Numbered from the stretch's first letter, positions 25,711-35,050 are shown. The stretch is 64,000 nt of DNA from Mesorhizobium caraganae (GCF_016836705.1 NZ_JAFCGY010000001.1:186001-250000); one strand, 5' to 3'. Notes: generated by a model not told the origin, from the sequence alone. Made by a program: numbers and translations.

Positions 25711-26685
25711 TTGAAGAAAGCGCTTTCTTTTGCCGCTGTCTTGTCGACGTTGGCTGTGCTTTCAGCCGTAGGATATGTCTGGCAAAAACACGGCGTGTAT
25801 GGGCTCAATGCTCTTCTTCGCCGCGGCGGAAGCTACTGGGTCGCCGTTGAACCCGACGATGCGCGTCTCTCGCCTGCCATGCAGCTTGCCTTGAAGCCGG
25901 GAACTCCCGATGTGACCGCTGGCGCCAGCTCATGGAATGAAACTGAGCCCGGATTCCAGGTCAGAGAAATTCCTATTATGGCGGGCGATCGTGAAGTTGA
26001 CCGGCTCTACCTCAACCGTTTTGATCCGGCCGAATTCCGTTTCGTTGCCCGTAACGAGCCCAGTGGTGCCAAGGACATCGACCAGTGGGAAGCGGCACTC
26101 AAGGGCGCGGGCGATACGGTTCTGATCGTCAACGGTAGCTATTTCGGGCTGAAGGGCGAAGCCGATACGCCCTTTGTCAGCATGGGTGCCAGGCTTGGTC
26201 CTGGTGAGTACGACGCCAAGGCTGGGGTATGGGTCGCGAATGCCTCTGGCACGCATGTGGTCGACCTGACTGGGCGCGGCTGGCGCGCTGTCGTGGAGAA
26301 CGCGGAAAACGCCATGGTGTCCTATCCGCTGATTGTTGGCGAGGACGGAAGGAACAATGTCCGAGCCAGGAGCAACTGGCTGGCGAACCGGACATTTATC
26401 GCGGAAGACCGTAAGGGCCGGATAATCGTCGGTTCGACCAAAGATGCCTTCTTCTCATTGGACAGGCTGGCAAATTTCCTGCTCGAGTCGGAACTCGAGC
26501 TCAAGACCGCCTTGAATCTCGATGGCGGGCCGATTGCCGGTTTGAGCGTCCGCTCCGGAAACTATCACCTCAAGCATTATGCGAACTGGGAAGCCCAGGT
26601 CTTGGATGGCAAGGTGTCACTTCTCCAGGCGCCGCTGGACGTGCCGTGGGGAATGCCTGTCGTTCTCACCGTGGAACGCAAATAG
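25711..26685 (+). CDS. Phosphodiester glycosidase-family exported protein
   Basis: The roughly 324-residue protein has an N-terminal membrane/signal helix (ALSFAAVLSTLAVLSAVGYV) and a C-terminal domain of the NAGPA/phosphodiester-glycosidase type, with VLIVNGSYFGLKGEADTP, RTFIAEDRKGRIIVGSTK and TALNLDGGPIAGLSVRSG. The family cleaves sugar phosphodiesters, for example on cell-wall polymers or exopolysaccharide. A TTG at 25711 has an excellent GAGGGGGA five bases upstream and gives MKKALSF; in-frame ATG codons at 25678 and 25696 are alternatives. It follows the heptose operon on the same strand, but a role in LPS is only a guess. Confidence 0.78.
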   Translation: MKKALSFAAVLSTLAVLSAVGYVWQKHGVYGLNALLRRGGSYWVAVEPDDARLSPAMQLALKPGTPDVTAGASSWNETEPGFQVREIPIMAGDREVDRLYLNRFDPAEFRFVARNEPSGAKDIDQWEAALKGAGDTVLIVNGSYFGLKGEADTPFVSMGARLGPGEYDAKAGVWVANASGTHVVDLTGRGWRAVVENAENAMVSYPLIVGEDGRNNVRARSNWLANRTFIAEDRKGRIIVGSTKDAFFSLDRLANFLLESELELKTALNLDGGPIAGLSVRSGNYHLKHYANWEAQVLDGKVSLLQAPLDVPWGMPVVLTVERK

Positions 26686-26720
26686 CAAATGCTGTCCTGG
26701 CTGGCTGTGGGATTTTCCGA

Positions 26721-27197
26721 TCAAGCGCCGAACGCCACCAGCCCTTCATCCTTGACGCGGCGGATGGTGAGTGCGGTGCGCACCGTGTCGACATTCGGCG
26801 CCGAGGCCAGCTGTTCGATGACGAAGGTCTGGAAGGTGCCGAGGTCGCTCGCCACGCAATGCAGCAGAAAATCGGATTCGCCCGATACCATCCAGGCGTC
26901 GCGCACGATCGGCCAGCCGCGCGTACGCTCGGCGAAGGTTTTGAGCTCCGCATCGGCCTGGTGATGCAGGCCGATCAGGCAGAAGGCGACGACGTCCATG
27001 CCGAGCGCCGGCGCGTTGAGCAAGGCGCGGTAGCCTCTGATGATACCGGTTTCCTCCAGCCGCCGGACACGGCGCAGGCAAGGCGGCGCGGAAATGCCGA
27101 CGCGGCTCGACAGTTCGACATTGGTCATGCGCCCATCGGCCTGAAGCTCACGCAAAATCTTCCAGTCGATGGCGTCGAGGTCGGCTTTCAGGGGCAT
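26721..27197 (-). CDS. Lrp/AsnC-family regulator
   Basis: The 158-residue protein has the Lrp helix-turn-helix at residues 5-65 (LDAIDWKILRELQADGRMTN, RVGISAPPCLRRVRRLEETG, IIRGYRALLN) and a RAM ligand-binding domain (VSGESDFLLHCVASDLGTFQ). It most likely senses an amino acid. It is divergent from trxB across 256 bases. No partner gene for amino-acid metabolism is adjacent. Confidence 0.9.
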   Translation of the reverse strand: MPLKADLDAIDWKILRELQADGRMTNVELSSRVGISAPPCLRRVRRLEETGIIRGYRALLNAPALGMDVVAFCLIGLHHQADAELKTFAERTRGWPIVRDAWMVSGESDFLLHCVASDLGTFQTFVIEQLASAPNVDTVRTALTIRRVKDEGLVAFGA

Positions 27198-27453
27198 GGC
27201 TGTCTCAGCTTAAGCGCAAGAATCTTTCGCGATCTCGTCATTAAACGACTTTTGTGTCGATGCCAGCCCTTGGTCAGGCGATTTTAGGGGGGTAACGAAA
27301 GCGGCGATTGCGCGAATATGCCTATGGGCCGAAGCTTTCCGGGGACGACGGCCCGTTCGTCTTGCTGGCGTGGTTGGCAACCCTTACATTACCAGCGACA
27401 TTTCACGTCTTTTTCCAAGGCACACTCGATTGTCTGCCCCGCAGAGGCTTTAG

Positions 27454-28428
<975 letters not shown>

Positions 28429-28508
28429 AATCTATCAAGACGGCAGAGCAAGCCATTCAAAAGCCTGATTTTTCATTCAGACGCCAAAAACAGAACGAGG
28501 GGAACTCA

Positions 28509-29405
28509 ATGGCGTTGGACTGGGACAAGCTTCGCGTGTTTCACGCTGCGGCGGAGGCTGGGTCGTTCACCCATGCCGCCGAGACATTGCATCTGTCGCA
28601 ATCGGCGATTTCGCGTCAGGTCAGCGCGCTCGAACATGATGTCGGGGTGCCGCTGTTCAACCGCCATGCGCGCGGCCTGGTGTTGACCGAGCAGGGCGAG
28701 ATGCTGTTTCGCACGGCGCATGACGTGCTGATGAAGCTGGAGACCATCAAGTCGCGGCTGACCGAAGCCAAGGACCGGCCGTCCGGCGTGCTCAGGGTGA
28801 CGACCACTGTCGGGCTTGGCGCCGGCTGGCTGACCGAGCGGGTGCAGGAATTCATCGAACTCTATCCCGAAATCAGCCTGCAACTGATCCTGGCCAATGA
28901 AGAGCTCGACCTCACCATGCGCCAGGCCGATTGCGCGATCCGGCTGCGCCAGCCGCAGCAGCCCGATCTGATCCAGCGCCGCCTGTTCACCGTGCATTTC
29001 CACCTCTATGCCTCGCCGGCCTATGTTGGCAAACACGGCAAGCCGACTTCGGTCGCCGATCTGAAGAACCACCGCATCGTCACCTTCGGCGTGCCGGTGC
29101 CGTCGCATCTGTCGGAACTGAACTGGCTGGAAACGATCGGCGATTTCGAAGGCGGGCAGAGGGTGCCGACGCTGCAGATCAATGACATATTGTCGATCAA
29201 GCGCGCCGTGCAGGGCGGCGCCGGCATCGCCATGCTGCCAGACTATGTGATCTCCAAGGAGTCGGATCTGGTGCAGCTTTTGCCAGAGACCGAGGTGCCG
29301 TCCTTCGACACCTATTTCGCCTATCCCGACGCGATGAAGAACCAGGCCAAGCTGCACGTGTTTCGCGATTTCATCATCGCGAAAGCGCGTAGCTGGTCGT
29401 TTTGA
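28509..29405 (+). CDS. lsrB: LysR-family regulator, LsrB-like
   Basis: The 298-residue protein has the LysR DNA-binding domain (WDKLRVFHAAAEAGSFTHAA, LHLSQSAISRQVSALEHDVG) and a periplasmic-binding-like effector domain. Its position directly after trxB and just before an alpha-r15 sRNA matches lsrB of Sinorhizobium meliloti, a regulator of oxidative-stress and LPS genes needed in symbiosis. Start ATG 28509 has GAGGGGA five bases upstream. The only cysteine I find is C142 (in QADCAIRLR), although redox control through several cysteines has been proposed for S. meliloti LsrB from memory of that work. The symbol is by synteny and resemblance. Confidence 0.85.
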   Translation: MALDWDKLRVFHAAAEAGSFTHAAETLHLSQSAISRQVSALEHDVGVPLFNRHARGLVLTEQGEMLFRTAHDVLMKLETIKSRLTEAKDRPSGVLRVTTTVGLGAGWLTERVQEFIELYPEISLQLILANEELDLTMRQADCAIRLRQPQQPDLIQRRLFTVHFHLYASPAYVGKHGKPTSVADLKNHRIVTFGVPVPSHLSELNWLETIGDFEGGQRVPTLQINDILSIKRAVQGGAGIAMLPDYVISKESDLVQLLPETEVPSFDTYFAYPDAMKNQAKLHVFRDFIIAKARSWSF

Positions 29406-29424
29406 TCCTCACGATGCTCTGTAG

Positions 29425-29922
29425 CTATTCCCGCCACGGCGTCAGCCGCGGCAACCAGCCGGGGACGTTGCGGCGGTAGGTCTCGTATTCGGCGCCATAG
29501 CGGCGGGCCAGCGTCGGCTCTTCGTGGAGCTTCACGAAGGAGCCCATGACGATCGCGCCGATGACGACATAGGCGACGACGGTCCAGCTCGAAAACAGCA
29601 GCGCCTGGCCGAGGATGATCGACAGCACGGCGACATACATCGGGTTGCGGACATAGCGGTAGATGCCGCCAATCACCAGCCTCTCGGTGGGCGCCACCGG
29701 CGCCGGTGTGCCGAGGCCTTCGAGCGCAAAGCGGGCAAAAGAATGAACGAGCAGGGCGATGGCCGCGACGATCAGAAGCCAGCCGAGGGGAACGAAACCG
29801 GGCACAGTCGATAGCGGCAGATGGTAGTGGTCCGTCAGCAGCCAGGGCACCACACCGGCGACGACGCAAGGCGCTGCGATGAAGAAGACCGCGCTGCCGG
29901 CGATCGCCTGGGGTGTCCGCAT
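29425..29922 (-). CDS. Isoprenylcysteine carboxyl methyltransferase-family protein
   Basis: The 165-residue membrane protein has four or five helices and the ICMT/PEMT C-terminal signature GIYRYVRNPMYVAVLSIILG followed by EEPTLARRYGAEYETYRRNV, which binds S-adenosylmethionine in this family. Bacterial members methylate unknown, possibly lipid, acceptors in the inner membrane. It is convergent with lsrB with a 19-base gap. A second, divergent family member is encoded at 33964-34512. Confidence 0.82.
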   Translation of the reverse strand: MRTPQAIAGSAVFFIAAPCVVAGVVPWLLTDHYHLPLSTVPGFVPLGWLLIVAAIALLVHSFARFALEGLGTPAPVAPTERLVIGGIYRYVRNPMYVAVLSIILGQALLFSSWTVVAYVVIGAIVMGSFVKLHEEPTLARRYGAEYETYRRNVPGWLPRLTPWRE

Positions 29923-30213
29923 TTCAGGTCTTCCTTGCCGGCGCCTGGCCTTCCGATTCTGGCCGCTGCCGCAAAAATAAACGCGCTCTGCCTGATTCTA
30001 TGTCATTTGGCGTTTTTGCGCTTTGGCGCAAAAATCGGGTCAGGTTACGGTTCTGTGACAGCTATGGGCCGGTCGCGCAGGCCATTTGAAGTCTTTTTCT
30101 GGTCCTACCGTGCCCAAAAATGGGTTAGACCACAGCCTGCGCCTTTTTGCATGCGTGTGTTGCAAAATAGATGCTTGTTTCTTGGGCATGATGAGCACAT
30201 ATATAGATCATCT
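29923..30213. other. Non-coding interval with a perfect hairpin and an sRNA promoter region
   Basis: No gene is seen. TTTTTGCGC (30013-30021) and GCGCAAAAA (30026-30034) form a perfect nine-base hairpin, symmetrical enough to look like a terminator from either side, 90 bases upstream of the minus-strand ICMT-like gene. The right part carries TTGTTTCTTGGG (30175-30186) and TATAGA (30202-30207), a plausible promoter for the sRNA that follows. Confidence 0.4.
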
Positions 30214-30324
30214 CCTGGGCGCGTTCTCCTCCCATTAGCGCCCTCGAGTGTTCCCCTCTGGAGGTTAGCCTTAACAGGCACTTCCAATCAAACTCAGCCG
30301 GATCTTCGTTGATCCGGCTTTTTT
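30214..30324 (+). ncRNA. Alpha-r15 (AbcR-type) small regulatory RNA
   Basis: Three hairpins are visible. The first is GGGCGC (30217-30222) with GCGCCC (30238-30243) and exposes TTCTCCTCCCA in its loop. The second, from about AGTG at 30247 to CACT near 30282, exposes TTCCCCTCTGGAGG. The third is a rho-independent terminator, AGCCGGATC (30296-30304) with GATCCGGCT (30311-30319) and six T residues. CU-rich anti-Shine-Dalgarno loops in this order, and a position just downstream of lsrB, are features of the rhizobial alpha-r15/AbcR family, which repress ABC-transporter mRNAs with Hfq. The 5' end is estimated from the promoter. Confidence 0.78.
30296..30324 (+). terminator. Intrinsic terminator of the alpha-r15-type sRNA
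   Basis: A nine-base-pair perfect stem with TTCGTT loop is followed by six T residues. No plus-strand protein gene lies upstream for 890 bases, and the left flank has no A-run, so it serves a plus-strand RNA only. Confidence 0.85.
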
Positions 30325-30379
30325 GTTTTCAGGCCTGCCGCAACCGGCGAAAAACCGACCGGAATTGCCGCGTAACAGT

Positions 30380-30404
30380 GACATGTAACCTCAGGTAACA
30401 TGTC
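30380..30404. promoter_or_regulatory. 25-base near-perfect palindrome
   Basis: GACATGTAACCT (30380-30391) and AGGTAACATGTC (30393-30404) are inverted copies with one mismatch around a single C. It lies between the terminator of the alpha-r15-type sRNA and the structured RNA candidate starting near 30437, at about -33 to -57 from that RNA, where an activator would bind. No protein-coding gene starts here. Confidence 0.55.
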
Positions 30405-30436
30405 GCAGGCGCGATTCATCGTTTAAGCAGATCATA

Positions 30437-30630
30437 GGACGCGGTGTGGTTCGTCCGGGAGATGGGGGCATCACTCGGAAGATCCGGGCTCAGGCGGCTA
30501 CCGCGTCCGAACCTATTCGTCTGCCTGTGCCGTATGGCGCGGCGGATACATGCGGCGGACCTGCCGTTTTCCTCCCAAGAAGACGGTCCGCAATAGGAGC
30601 GGCGTCCGGATCATCCGGGCGCCGTTTTTT
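30437..30630 (+). ncRNA. Candidate structured RNA of about 190 nt, unassigned
   Basis: No open frame fits, but pairing is dense. Domain 1 is closed by GGACGCGGT (30437-30445) with ACCGCGTCC (30500-30508), perfect, and encloses CCGGGAGATG-GGGG-CATCACTCGG (30455-30478). Domain 2 is closed by CCTATT (30512-30517) with AATAGG (30592-30597) and contains CCGTTTTC-CTCCCAA-GAAGACGG (30564-30586), whose loop is CU-rich like an anti-Shine-Dalgarno site, extended by GCGGA/TCCGC. A strong terminator ends it at 30601-30630. I could not match it to 6S, SRP, tmRNA or a riboswitch class. Confidence 0.6.
30601..30630 (+). terminator. Intrinsic terminator of the structured RNA candidate
   Basis: GGCGTCCGG (30601-30609) pairs with CCGGGCGCC (30615-30623) through nine pairs including one G-U, followed by G and six T residues. 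It faces the 3' end of the convergent minus-strand EF-G-like gene, but that strand lacks a T-run, so it belongs to a plus-strand transcript. Confidence 0.8.
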
Positions 30631-30651
30631 GTGCGGATCAGCCACCGCCTG

Positions 30652-32703
30652 TCAGGCAGCCTTGCCGTTGGCGTTCATCGCCTCGTCGGCCAACCGCCCC
30701 GTAAGCTCAGCCATATGATCGAAGGCACAGCGATAGCTGGCGACGCCGGCGGTCGCCGAGCGCAGTTCGATGATCAGATCGCCGATCTCGGCCTGCGGCA
30801 TGGTCGCCTCGACGACATCCCATCCCGGCCAGTCGGGCCGCGCGTCGTAGCCGAGGATCTGGCCGCGCCGCTGCGGGATCAGCGCGATGATCTTCGAAGT
30901 GGCTTCGGACGGGGTGACGATCTCGACCTTCATTACCGGCTCGAGCAGCACCGGCGAGCACGCCGCCATGCCTTCCTTCATCGCGAGTTTGGCTGCCATC
31001 TGGAAGGCCATGTCGGATGAATCGACGGCATGGTAGGAGCCGTCGGAGAGGTTGACGGCGACATCGACCACAGGGAAGCCGAGCGGGCCGGATTTCAGAT
31101 AATCGCGCACGCCGGTTTCGACCGACTGGATGTAGGTCTTGGGCACGACGCCGCCGGTGATGGTGTCCGAGAACTGGAAGCCGGAACCGCGCGGCAGCGG
31201 CTTGATCTCGATCACCACATCGCCGAACTGGCCATGGCCGCCGGACTGCTTCTTGTGGCGGCCGCGCTGCTGCACCGTCTTGCGGATCGTCTCGCGATAG
31301 GGGACGGCAGGCGCGTGGCCTTCGACCGGGATCTGGTTCTTGCCTTCCAGCCGCTCGCGCACGACCCGCAGATGCATCTCGCCATGGCCCGACAGCACCG
31401 TTTCGGCCGAGTCCTGGTTGTGGCGCAGGGTGAGCGAGGGATCTTCCTCGGCCAGGCGCTGGATGGCCGCCGACATCTTGACCTCGTCCTTGCGCTCCTT
31501 GGGCCGTAGCGCAAAAGCAAAGACCGGCTGCGGCGGCGTCAGCGTAAGCAGCGGCTTGATGCCGCCCTTCGTGGAGCTCAACGTCTGGCCGGTCTTGACC
31601 TCGTCCAGCTTGCCCAGCGCCACCGTGTCGCCAGCCTTGGCGGCGGTGAGCTTGGACTGGTCCTTGCCGAGCATCTTGTAGATGCCGGAGACTTTCGCCG
31701 TCTCGCCGTTCGACAGGAAAAGCTCTGTGGCGTCGGCGAGCTGGCCCGACAGGATGCGTGACACAGACAGCTTGCCGCCATGCGCGGTGTGGATGGTCTT
31801 CATCACCTGGACCACCGTCTGATTGCCGTCCGGCACCCCGAGGCGCTTGCGGGTCGCCTCGACATCCGGCGCGTCATGGCGGATCGCCTTCAGCAGACGC
31901 AGTACGCCATTGCCCTTTTCGGCGGTGCCGATCAGCACCGGCGTTATGGCGCCGGCGCGCAGGTCGGCGGACAGATCGTCGAACACCGCGTCCTTGGGAG
32001 GCTCGATCTCCTCCAGCAACTGTTCCATCAGCTGGTCGTCGTGATCGGCGAGCGTCTCCAGCATGGAGAAGCGGGCTTCCAGCTCGCGCGCCTTTTCGTC
32101 GCCCGGAATCTCGGCGACCTGGCTTTCGGCATATTCGCGGTAGATGTAGGCGCGCTCCAGCGCCAGGTCGATCGAACCGATCACCACATTGTCCTTGCGC
32201 AGCGGAATCTGGCGCAGCAGCAGTGGCGCCGCGCTCGTCGGCTGCAGCATCTTCAGCGTGTCGCGCACGCCGGCGATCGCCTTGTCGACTTTGTTGAGGA
32301 ACAGGATGCGCGGCACGCCGAGATCATCGAGCTTGCGCATGATGAGCTGCAAGGCCGGGATCTTCTTCTCGTCGGCCTCGGCGACAACCACGGCGAGGTC
32401 GCAGGCGGCCAGCACCGGCTCGGCCTCGAAGGAGAATTCGATCGAGCCGGGACAGTCGACGAAGGTGAGCTGCTCGCCCATGAATTCGGTTGTGGCAAAG
32501 GTCGCCTCGACGCTCATGGCATGAGCACGCGCCTCTGGCGAATGATCGGAAACGGTGCTTCCCGATGAAACGGGATTTTGGCGAGGGATGGCGCCCGTAC
32601 GGGCGAGGATGGCTTCGAGAAGTGTCGTCTTACCGCTTGCAAAGGGACCGACTATGGCAATGCATTTCGGTCCCGTGCGTCGTCCTCCGGCGCGAGTACC
32701 CAT
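30652..32703 (-). CDS. Elongation factor G-like GTPase (paralogue)
   Basis: The 683-residue protein has a G domain with G1 GPFASGKT (residues 19-26), G3 D83-CPG-S87 and G4 NKVD (137-140), followed by domains II-V with GHGEMHLRVVRERL, GHGQFGDVVIEIKPL and the C-terminal IPQRRGQILGYDARP. It is about EF-G length but divergent: the usual DTPGH reads DCPGS, so the catalytic histidine is replaced by serine, and switch I looks shortened. GGAGG four to eight bases before ATG 32703 fixes the start; the frame continues upstream without a site. It probably has a specialised ribosome role rather than being the main EF-G. Confidence 0.88.
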   Translation of the reverse strand: MGTRAGGRRTGPKCIAIVGPFASGKTTLLEAILARTGAIPRQNPVSSGSTVSDHSPEARAHAMSVEATFATTEFMGEQLTFVDCPGSIEFSFEAEPVLAACDLAVVVAEADEKKIPALQLIMRKLDDLGVPRILFLNKVDKAIAGVRDTLKMLQPTSAAPLLLRQIPLRKDNVVIGSIDLALERAYIYREYAESQVAEIPGDEKARELEARFSMLETLADHDDQLMEQLLEEIEPPKDAVFDDLSADLRAGAITPVLIGTAEKGNGVLRLLKAIRHDAPDVEATRKRLGVPDGNQTVVQVMKTIHTAHGGKLSVSRILSGQLADATELFLSNGETAKVSGIYKMLGKDQSKLTAAKAGDTVALGKLDEVKTGQTLSSTKGGIKPLLTLTPPQPVFAFALRPKERKDEVKMSAAIQRLAEEDPSLTLRHNQDSAETVLSGHGEMHLRVVRERLEGKNQIPVEGHAPAVPYRETIRKTVQQRGRHKKQSGGHGQFGDVVIEIKPLPRGSGFQFSDTITGGVVPKTYIQSVETGVRDYLKSGPLGFPVVDVAVNLSDGSYHAVDSSDMAFQMAAKLAMKEGMAACSPVLLEPVMKVEIVTPSEATSKIIALIPQRRGQILGYDARPDWPGWDVVEATMPQAEIGDLIIELRSATAGVASYRCAFDHMAELTGRLADEAMNANGKAA

Positions 32704-32957
32704 GGCTGACCTCCACTCAGGCGTTGGCCTTGGAGTACGATCAGCAAAAGTGGAAACGGTTTTGCGCCGATCGCACCCTGTTTTGAGCGGCGGCCGGCCT
32801 GTTCGACCGTCGCGGGCGGGGTTGTTTTCATTTAGCCACCTGCCCAAACCCATCGTCCCACGGGTTAGGCGGCAGGGCAAGGAAAATAGAAATCTGCGTG
32901 CTCCGCCGTCAGGCGGAGAGGGCGGGAAGCGGGATTAGAAAACTGGTCGGGAAGTTT

Positions 32958-33815
32958 TCAGCGGCCCTGGCTTCGTCGCGCCGGCGTGGCTGCACTCTGC
33001 TTCACCACCGTTTCGGCGTAGCGCGACAACAGCGGGTTGAACAGGTTTGGGCGTTCCCAGAAAGGTGCATGGCCGGCGTCCGGGATGACATGGCACTGTT
33101 CCCACAGCGAGGCGTAGGCCACCGTCTCGAAGTAGCTCAGCCGCACCAGCGGATCATGCTCTCCATTGATCACCGCGACCGGGAACGGGGCGTGTTCGAC
33201 CACCTGTTTCTGGTCGGCGCCCTTGCCGGCAAACATGCTGCGCGCCACGCCGGCGCGCAGCCTGCCGTCGGTGCGCCTTATGGCTTCACGGAACGACGGA
33301 CTGGCGGTGTCGCCGAAGCAAAGCGCCTCAAAGCGCTCGATGTCGCGTTCGGAGTAGACCTTCTTGGAGGTGAGCAGCATCTCCCAATTGGCGTGAAAGC
33401 CGCGCAGCATGCCGAGCGGTCCCCTCGACACCGGCGGCGCCCCGGTCAGAACCAGGCCGTTCGCCGCGTGGTGAAAGCTGGCGAGTTCGATCGCCACATG
33501 GCCGCCGAGCGACCAGCCGAAGATGATGGCGCGGTCGATGCCCAGCGAATCGAGAAGGCGGGCTGTGGTCTGGGCGAGACCGGTAATCGTGTAGGCGGTT
33601 GCCGGGTCGCGGGCATCCGATGACTCGCCATGGCCGGGAAGATCGAAGGCGATCAGCCGATGGGCATCGGCGAGCGGACTGTCGAACTGACGGGCAAACA
33701 CGGCGCGCGAGGAGCCTGAGCCATGGATCATGACGATGGGCATGCCGGATCCCGACGACTGGCTGAGGCGCAAATCGGCCTGCGGCGTGCGGATGGTGCG
33801 GTCAGTGATGCTCAT
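32958..33815 (-). CDS. Alpha/beta-fold hydrolase
   Basis: The 285-residue protein has the oxyanion region MIHGSGSSRAVF, the nucleophile elbow GWSLGG with S102, an acid at D221 (INGEHDPLV) and H249 (DAGHAPF), a complete catalytic triad. It is close in layout to haloperoxidase/esterase-type hydrolases. No signal peptide is seen. The substrate is unknown. It stands alone, with a 254-base gap to the EF-G-like gene downstream that holds nothing I recognise. Confidence 0.87.
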   Translation of the reverse strand: MSITDRTIRTPQADLRLSQSSGSGMPIVMIHGSGSSRAVFARQFDSPLADAHRLIAFDLPGHGESSDARDPATAYTITGLAQTTARLLDSLGIDRAIIFGWSLGGHVAIELASFHHAANGLVLTGAPPVSRGPLGMLRGFHANWEMLLTSKKVYSERDIERFEALCFGDTASPSFREAIRRTDGRLRAGVARSMFAGKGADQKQVVEHAPFPVAVINGEHDPLVRLSYFETVAYASLWEQCHVIPDAGHAPFWERPNLFNPLLSRYAETVVKQSAATPARRSQGR

Positions 33816-33963
33816 GCTGGATTAGACCTTCAGATTTGCCTGAAGGCCAACATCGCATCGCGGGCTCTATATGTTCTTTAAACATGTGGTTAAGAAAGGA
33901 TTTCTAGAAATCGACCATCGGCGTGCCCACCGGCTCCATGGCAACCACCGCGGAATCCCGACA

Positions 33964-34512
33964 ATGGAACCAGTTCTCGATCTTCTTGTCTCGATCTGCA
34001 GCATCGCGACGATTGGCCAGTATGTTTGGTCGATGCGGGCGCATTTCCAACCGCAGGCCATGTCTCCAGGTGCCATGGCGATATCGGCGGCGGTCATCGC
34101 CACTGCGCTGTTCTTTCTCGCCATACTGTGGATCCAATCGCAGCCGGTTTCGGCAAAGCTCACCGGACTTGCCGTCGAACTGGCGAGCTCTGCCCTGTTC
34201 TGGTGGGCGATTGCCACGTCGCGCAAGGCGCGGCTACGCTTCATCTTCGCGCCCGACGATCCGCATAGCCTGCTGACCGACGGCCCTTACGGCTATGTCC
34301 GCCACCCGTTCTATACGTCCTACATCATCTTCTGGATCGGATGGGGGATCGCGACGTGGTCGATCTGGGCGGTGGTGCCGGTCGCCGGGATCGCCATCCT
34401 TTATGTGTTTGCCGCGCTCGACGAAGAGAAGAAATTTTCGCGTACACCGCTTGCCGGCGACTATCAGGCCTATCGCGGCCGAGCCGGCCTGTTCTGGCCG
34501 CGGCTGGGGTGA
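33964..34512 (+). CDS. Isoprenylcysteine carboxyl methyltransferase-family protein (second)
   Basis: The 182-residue membrane protein has four or five helices and ends with the family signature GPYGYVRHPFYTSYIIFWIG and DEEKKFSRTPLAGDYQAYRG. The start is taken at ATG 33964; an upstream frame from 33871 has no better site. The divergent hydrolase gene starts 148 bases away. It is not a close copy of the protein encoded at 29425-29922. Confidence 0.8.
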   Translation: MEPVLDLLVSICSIATIGQYVWSMRAHFQPQAMSPGAMAISAAVIATALFFLAILWIQSQPVSAKLTGLAVELASSALFWWAIATSRKARLRFIFAPDDPHSLLTDGPYGYVRHPFYTSYIIFWIGWGIATWSIWAVVPVAGIAILYVFAALDEEKKFSRTPLAGDYQAYRGRAGLFWPRLG

Positions 34513-34552
34513 TAGGCAGGGGGGTAGGGTTTGCCGGATTGAGGATCGCCAG

Positions 34553-34948
34553 ATGAAGATCATTGCCTGTGGCAGCGTGCCGACCATCATCGCGCCGGAG
34601 AAGTATTTCACCGGCCGCGTGCTGCAGACACCGATCATCGAGAGGCAAGCGCCGGCGCGGCTGCGCGCCACGCTGGTCAGCTTCGAGCCCGGCGCGCGCA
34701 CCCACTGGCACACGCATCCGCTCGGCCAGACGCTCTATGTCACTGCGGGCGCCGGCCTTGCGCAGACATGGGGCGGGCCGATCCAGGAGATCAGGGCCGG
34801 CGACGTCATCTCATTCGAGCCCGGTGAGAAGCACTGGCACGGTGCGGGTCCGAAGACGACGATGACCCATGTCGCCATGCAGGAGGCGCTGGACGGCGTC
34901 CATGCCGATTGGATGGAAGCGGTAGCCCCTGAACAATATGGCGGCTGA
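34553..34948 (+). CDS. Cupin-domain protein
   Basis: The 131-residue single-domain cupin has THWHTHPLGQTLYV (motif 1 with two histidines in HWH-TH form) and FEPGEKHWHGAGPKTTMTH (motif 2). This resembles the small metal-binding cupins called (R)-mandelonitrile lyase-like or carboxymuconolactone-associated. GAGGA eight bases before ATG 34553 supports the start. It follows the ICMT-like gene by 40 bases and may be co-transcribed with it. Confidence 0.86.
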   Translation: MKIIACGSVPTIIAPEKYFTGRVLQTPIIERQAPARLRATLVSFEPGARTHWHTHPLGQTLYVTAGAGLAQTWGGPIQEIRAGDVISFEPGEKHWHGAGPKTTMTHVAMQEALDGVHADWMEAVAPEQYGG

Positions 34949-35029
34949 GCGCATGGTGGGCGAAACGGCATGCACGAACGCTTCGCCACCGCCTATGCCG
35001 GAGCAAGAGGCATGAGGCGCCAACAAAAG

Positions 35030-35050
35030 CCCGGCGTGACGCCGGGTTTT
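35030..35050. terminator. Bidirectional terminator between cupin and aatA genes
   Basis: CCCGGCG (35030-35036) and CGCCGGG (35040-35046) pair around TGA, with TTTT on the right and AAAA on the left, so it can end both converging transcripts. Confidence 0.75.

Noticed and set aside
30380..30404. Lux/tra-box type quorum-sensing operator
   Set aside because: The dyad has an odd-numbered centre and arms unlike the CTG-N10-CAG pattern; no luxR or luxI gene is nearby.
30437..30630. 5' leader or riboswitch of the EF-G-like gene
   Set aside because: The EF-G-like gene is transcribed from the other strand and this interval is at its 3' end.
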